Shown one piece after another: positions 7,383-9,459 of a stretch of DNA of 9,459 nucleotides. The position numbers were made by a program, and so were the translations under genes. Within the stretch, counting starts at the first letter, position 1. Each line of letters starts with the position of its first letter. The notes beneath the pieces are model-generated. The model was not told where the DNA came from. It searched no databases and worked only from the letters and a program-made list of their open reading frames with translations. Where the stretch lies: NCBI GenBank assembly GCA_002413325.1, contig DHWT01000247.1:1-9459 (forward strand), read 5' to 3'. This DNA comes from Chitinophagaceae bacterium UBA5175 (GTDB taxonomy: Bacteria > Bacteroidota > Bacteroidia > Chitinophagales > Chitinophagaceae).

Positions 7383-7691
7383 TTATTTCCGGAATGCCGG
7401 CGCTAAGATTGCACACAATGTTTTGGGGGTTTGCACGGTGTCGTAGCCATGAATGATTCTATTACGGGTGTCAACAATTTTGCGGGAGTGCGAAAGCTCT
7501 ATTGTGTCGTCTTTTTGAAGAATGCGGTTTGTCGCCTCGCCAATAATTTCTATGTTTCGTTCAACGGCGCGTCTTGTCCTGGTATCATTTTTATAGGCTG
7601 AAAATTCTTTGGGTTGGTCTTCAAAGAATGCGTCGATTTCAGTAATGGCATTTAAAATGTCGTAAAGACAGGTTTTGATTTCAATGTCCAT
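7383..7691 (-). CDS. hepT: HepT-like HEPN RNase toxin with apparent C-terminal frameshift
   Basis: This is the toxin half of a HEPN/MNT (HepT-MntA) module. HepT is a small helical RNase whose RX4HXY motif forms the active site in a dimer. Here it is RNRIIHGY (Arg76, His81, Tyr83), and the tyrosine is the residue AMPylated by MntA in characterised systems. The earlier ERNIEIIGEATNRI helix is also typical. The 102-residue frame as read ends VQTPKTLCAILAPAFRK, which does not fit. From the C5A4 run (plus 7421-7429) the -1 frame reads NPQNIVCNLSAGIPEINEL and ends at a TAA at 7360, giving 112 residues, the usual length. The frame opens at TTG 7697; I chose the ATG at 7691 (MDIEIKTC), which overlaps the mntA end by 11 nt. 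Catalytic residues remain, so activity cannot be excluded. Confidence 0.88.
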   Translation of the reverse strand: MDIEIKTCLYDILNAITEIDAFFEDQPKEFSAYKNDTRTRRAVERNIEIIGEATNRILQKDDTIELSHSRKIVDTRNRIIHGYDTVQTPKTLCAILAPAFRK

Positions 7692-7983
7692 AAACAAGTT
7701 TTCGTTGTTTGTTTATAGCTTGTTTGAAATAGGGATTTCTAATAGCCTTTTCTTCAATTAGATCGATAGGTCGTTTTAGTATGTCCTGTAGTGAGAATTT
7801 GAAGTCAAAGTAGTTGTCAGCGTAATTTTTAATATCAATTGCGTCAAAGTCAACGATAAAGTCCACATCGCTTTTATCGGTCAATTGGTCAGACACAACA
7901 GATCCAAATGCATAAAGTGTCTTTACGTTATACAATGCGCAAAGTTTTTTAATGTCAGCCGAATATGTGTCTATATAAGTCAT
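7681..7983 (-). CDS. mntA: MntA-like minimal nucleotidyltransferase antitoxin
   Basis: This 100-residue minimal nucleotidyltransferase carries an exact GSX10DXD motif: Gly27-Ser28 in YAFGS, then Asp39 and Asp41 in SDVDFIVDF. A third likely metal carboxylate is Asp74 in RPIDLIEE. In characterised HEPN/MNT pairs this protein transfers AMP from ATP onto the tyrosine of the HepT RX4HXY motif and neutralises the toxin. The gene looks fully intact. It precedes hepT and overlaps it by 11 nt, so the two are probably translationally coupled. It is visibly more AT-rich than the flanking genes, consistent with horizontal acquisition. A perfect promoter lies 76-106 bp upstream. Confidence 0.92.
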   Translation of the reverse strand: MTYIDTYSADIKKLCALYNVKTLYAFGSVVSDQLTDKSDVDFIVDFDAIDIKNYADNYFDFKFSLQDILKRPIDLIEEKAIRNPYFKQAINKQRKLVYGH

Positions 7984-8322
7984 ATGATTTTCGAAATTAA
8001 AGAAATTGCCTTATAGTATGAAACTTTGACTGTAGGACATAGCATGACGCGCGACACTCAAATTTATGTTATAAGGTGCAGTGGTCAAAAAATAGTGCCA
8101 TTGATAATGTGCTGGTTATCGTTATACTATTTATATGGTCGTTAGAAAGTATGTTCTTAAAGAAATCAGCTCTAATGAGTGGGACAAACATACTGTCGAC
8201 TGAAATCCGGTCCGGGTTTGCATTTTTCGGGCGCGGGAAAAAAGACAGCGGGGTATTGCAGTAACACGATTTTCATAGGACTTGTCAGGTTGATAGTTAT
8301 CGAACCGATATTCCCCATTTGT
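7984..8322. other. AT-rich intergenic region with the toxin-antitoxin promoter
   Basis: This 339-bp gap lies between mntA and the gene ending at 8323. It holds the promoter at 8059-8089 and the predicted leader. It also holds an 8-bp inverted repeat, AGTATGTT (8148-8155) and AACATACT (8187-8194). A 62-codon plus-strand frame (8076-8264) starts inside the promoter and shows no protein-like features. No tRNA, repeat array or other gene was seen. Confidence 0.5.
8059..8089 (-). promoter_or_regulatory. Consensus Bacteroidetes promoter for mntA-hepT-hydrolase
   Basis: On the minus strand TTTG (8089-8086) is followed by exactly 19 bases and TAAATTTG (8066-8059). This matches the Bacteroidetes primary sigma factor consensus TTTG-N19-TAnnTTTG at every defined position. 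Transcription should start near 8050-8056, leaving a leader of about 70 nt before mntA. A poorer second match (TTTC-N20-TAATTTCG, 8023-7992) lies nearer the ATG. Confidence 0.7.
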
Positions 8323-8763
8323 TTATGGCAATGATTCATGGCAATGGTATACCGTCGAAGGCCACTGTGCCTGGATGGATTTTGCCACGAATTCCCGGAT
8401 ACAGATAAAACTGATTAATTCCGGGGGAAAGTTGAACTTTATTTGAATCATGAATCCATTTCCGCCCTGTACATGTACCAGCTGCAGTGGAAGCCGGGCT
8501 GAATACCCCTTCACATGAGTAATTTCGATTGCTAAATCTACCGTCCCGATCCGCCACACCTGAGGCGTATGCATCCGGGAATGGTTTATATATGAACTGA
8601 ACCAGGTGACGTATTCTTTCAAATCAGAAATACTGCTGTCTTTTCCGGGGAGACTGATGCCATCCGCTTTCAGGGAAATTTTCTGTCCTTCTTCTGTCGA
8701 TATGTCTGCATGAAGGTCGGGTTCCGACCGGCCGTCGACAAGCGCCTTGCCGGCTGCTGCCAT
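8323..8763 (-). CDS. Hypothetical protein coupled to OsmC gene, possible C-terminal frameshift
   Basis: I do not recognise this 146-residue protein. The ATG at 8763 lies 2 nt after the OsmC stop, so it should be translated from the same mRNA. The N-terminal third is polar and acidic (DLHADISTEEGQKISLKAD). The middle (SDLKEYVTWFSSYINHS) looks helical and the rest looks like beta strands; there is no signal peptide or membrane segment. The C-terminus as read (WPSTVYHCHESLP) looks unnatural. Adding one C to the C5 run (G5 at 8423-8427 on the plus strand) moves to a frame reading KFNFPPGINQFYLYPGIRGK and ending FDGIPLP at 8336, 142 residues. I cannot decide between the two from sequence alone. 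Confidence 0.7.
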   Translation of the reverse strand: MAAAGKALVDGRSEPDLHADISTEEGQKISLKADGISLPGKDSSISDLKEYVTWFSSYINHSRMHTPQVWRIGTVDLAIEITHVKGYSARLPLQLVHVQGGNGFMIQIKFNFPPELISFICIREFVAKSIQAQWPSTVYHCHESLP

Positions 8764-8765
8764 GA

Positions 8766-9164
8766 CTATTTGAGCAGCGTGATATTTAATCCCTGGCGGA
8801 GCGTTTTGTGAATTTCCGCAATCTCATCTGTGAAATTGATCAACGCTTCCAGTTGTCCGGGAGTCGCATTTGATTTGATAGTTGGCTTATATTGAAAATT
8901 TCTTCCTGGCTCGCCTTCTGCTCCAAACTCGCCGCTGAATTCAACGCTCACTTCAGATACTTCAATATTTCTCCTGGCAGCCTCCCGGTAGATGTCGTTG
9001 CAATAACAGGTGGCTAATGAGAGGAGAAGGAGTTCGGCACCATTTACAGAAGACCCATACCCGGAAGATTTAGGTGGGATGGAAATATTTTTGGAATCAT
9101 TGTTTGTCGTTACAATGATTTCGTGTTCATGCTGCTGATTCTTTAACCTTGCGGAAACTTTCAT
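8766..9164 (-). CDS. OsmC-family protein lacking the second conserved cysteine
   Basis: This 132-residue cytoplasmic protein has the OsmC/Ohr fold. OsmC enzymes reduce organic hydroperoxides with a two-cysteine site, the first cysteine being oxidised and the second resolving it. The first motif is present in the central helix: ELLLLSLATCYCNDIYREAA, with Cys53 in the conserved place and an extra Cys55. It is followed by the usual strand EVSVEFSGEF. The second motif, normally CPVxKxL, reads AEIHKTLRQG (116-125), so the resolving cysteine position is Ala116. Activity as a classical peroxidase is therefore doubtful unless Cys55 or an external thiol substitutes. The start at 9164 (MKVSARLKN) is the normal family N-terminus. 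The small gene at 8763 follows after 2 nt. Confidence 0.88.
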   Translation of the reverse strand: MKVSARLKNQQHEHEIIVTTNNDSKNISIPPKSSGYGSSVNGAELLLLSLATCYCNDIYREAARRNIEVSEVSVEFSGEFGAEGEPGRNFQYKPTIKSNATPGQLEALINFTDEIAEIHKTLRQGLNITLLK

Positions 9165-9289
9165 ATCATTCTAATGGTTGATTCCATGTTCGTAAGAGGT
9201 TCAATGGATTTACACATATTGAGGCTCGTCCGGCTGCCCCTGTATTGACAAACCCTTGTTAGCGGTTCATTGTTTTCATTCGCTTTCTC

Positions 9290-9459
9290 TCAGGCATTAA
9301 ATTGTCTTAAATGATGGTCAATATGTTTATACACCATTTGCCCGATTTGTTCTTTTGTCATTTTCCCAAAAAACACGTGCTGAAAATGATCGTTATCAAA
9401 ACCTGCATATTTTTCAATATTTGAAACCCAGAGTTTTTTTTCAGCTTCAAAATCTCCGG
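9290..9459 (-). CDS. DUF1569/DinB-like protein, C-terminal part only
   Basis: The minus strand is open from the window edge to a TGA at 9290, giving 55 C-terminal residues; the start lies beyond the window. The visible part contains HFQHVFFGKMTKEQIGQMVY and then KHIDHHLRQFNA at the very end. An 'H...FFG.lt..e' segment followed by a terminal KHxDHHLxQF is characteristic of DUF1569 proteins, which share the DinB four-helix bundle and use histidines to bind a metal, probably for thiol-dependent chemistry. Function is not established. The A8 run in this gene keeps the frame intact. The gene ends 125 bp upstream of the OsmC start on the same strand. Confidence 0.82.
   Translation of the reverse strand, partial: GDFEAEKKLWVSNIEKYAGFDNDHFQHVFFGKMTKEQIGQMVYKHIDHHLRQFNA

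Noticed and set aside
7415..7435. Programmed -1 ribosomal frameshift in hepT
   Set aside because: The zero-frame codons (ACC CCC AAA) do not form an X XXY YYZ slippery heptamer, and no clear stimulatory structure follows. A missing base is simpler.
8148..8194. AGTATGTT/AACATACT inverted repeat as an operator for the toxin-antitoxin genes
   Set aside because: It lies about 60 bp upstream of the promoter, has a 31-bp spacer, and could easily occur by chance.
8076..8264. 62-codon plus-strand open frame upstream of mntA
   Set aside because: It starts inside a perfect minus-strand promoter, has no recognisable motif and no upstream signals.
8325..8346. ATGGCAATG direct repeat with 13-bp period as a mobile-element target duplication
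   Set aside because: The copies are almost adjacent with nothing inserted between them, so it is a small local duplication or chance.
1..9459. CRISPR array, tRNA, rRNA, insertion sequence or phage genes
   Set aside because: No regularly spaced repeats, cloverleaf-like sequence, transposase motifs or terminal inverted repeats were seen on reading both strands.

Overview
The window looks like a chromosomal segment of a Bacteroidota bacterium, most likely from the Chitinophagaceae or a close relative. Three things point this way. A perfect Bacteroidetes-type promoter (TTTG, 19-bp spacer, TAnnTTTG) lies on the minus strand at 8059-8089. Purine-rich Shine-Dalgarno sequences are generally missing. 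The gene content is also typical: secreted Sde182-like (DUF1593) and NTF2-like proteins, a DUF1569/DinB-like protein, and an XseA with the GHQRN form of its core motif. The lineage is inferred from these features, not from a database search.

Layout. Positions 1-1357 carry the plus-strand exonuclease VII pair xseA (5' end outside the window) and xseB, which overlap by 23 nt. Everything downstream is on the minus strand. In window order this is: an unrecognised 411-aa protein (1409-2644); a decayed small secreted-protein gene (2718-2908); an exported NIF3-family protein (3046-3912); an exported Sde182/nucleoside-hydrolase-like protein with a C-terminal Ig-like domain (3983-5578); an exported NTF2/SnoaL-like protein (5769-6188); an alpha/beta hydrolase with an aspartate nucleophile (6482-7372); hepT and mntA of a HEPN/MNT toxin-antitoxin pair (7383-7691 and 7681-7983); an unrecognised small protein (8323-8763) 2 nt downstream of an OsmC-family gene (8766-9164); and the C-terminal end of a DUF1569 protein (9290-9459) that runs off the window.

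How the genes work together. XseA and XseB form exonuclease VII. On the minus strand, the promoter at 8059-8089 should drive mntA, hepT and the hydrolase as one transcript. MntA AMPylates and silences the HepT RNase in characterised pairs. The Sde182-like gene probably precedes NIF3 in a transcript of exported proteins. OsmC and the small gene behind it form another tight pair.

Main points of interest. The hepT reading frame leaves the family pattern just after its catalytic RNRIIHGY motif, at a C5A4 run. Restoring one base yields a normal HepT C-terminus that ends inside the start of the hydrolase gene. The small secreted-protein remnant has a similar one-base loss in an A run, and the gene at 8323-8763 may have another in a C5 run. 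Either several genes here are decaying or phase-variable, or the assembly undercounts homopolymers. No CRISPR array, tRNA, rRNA, insertion sequence or clear intrinsic terminator was seen, and I found no convincing new multi-gene system.
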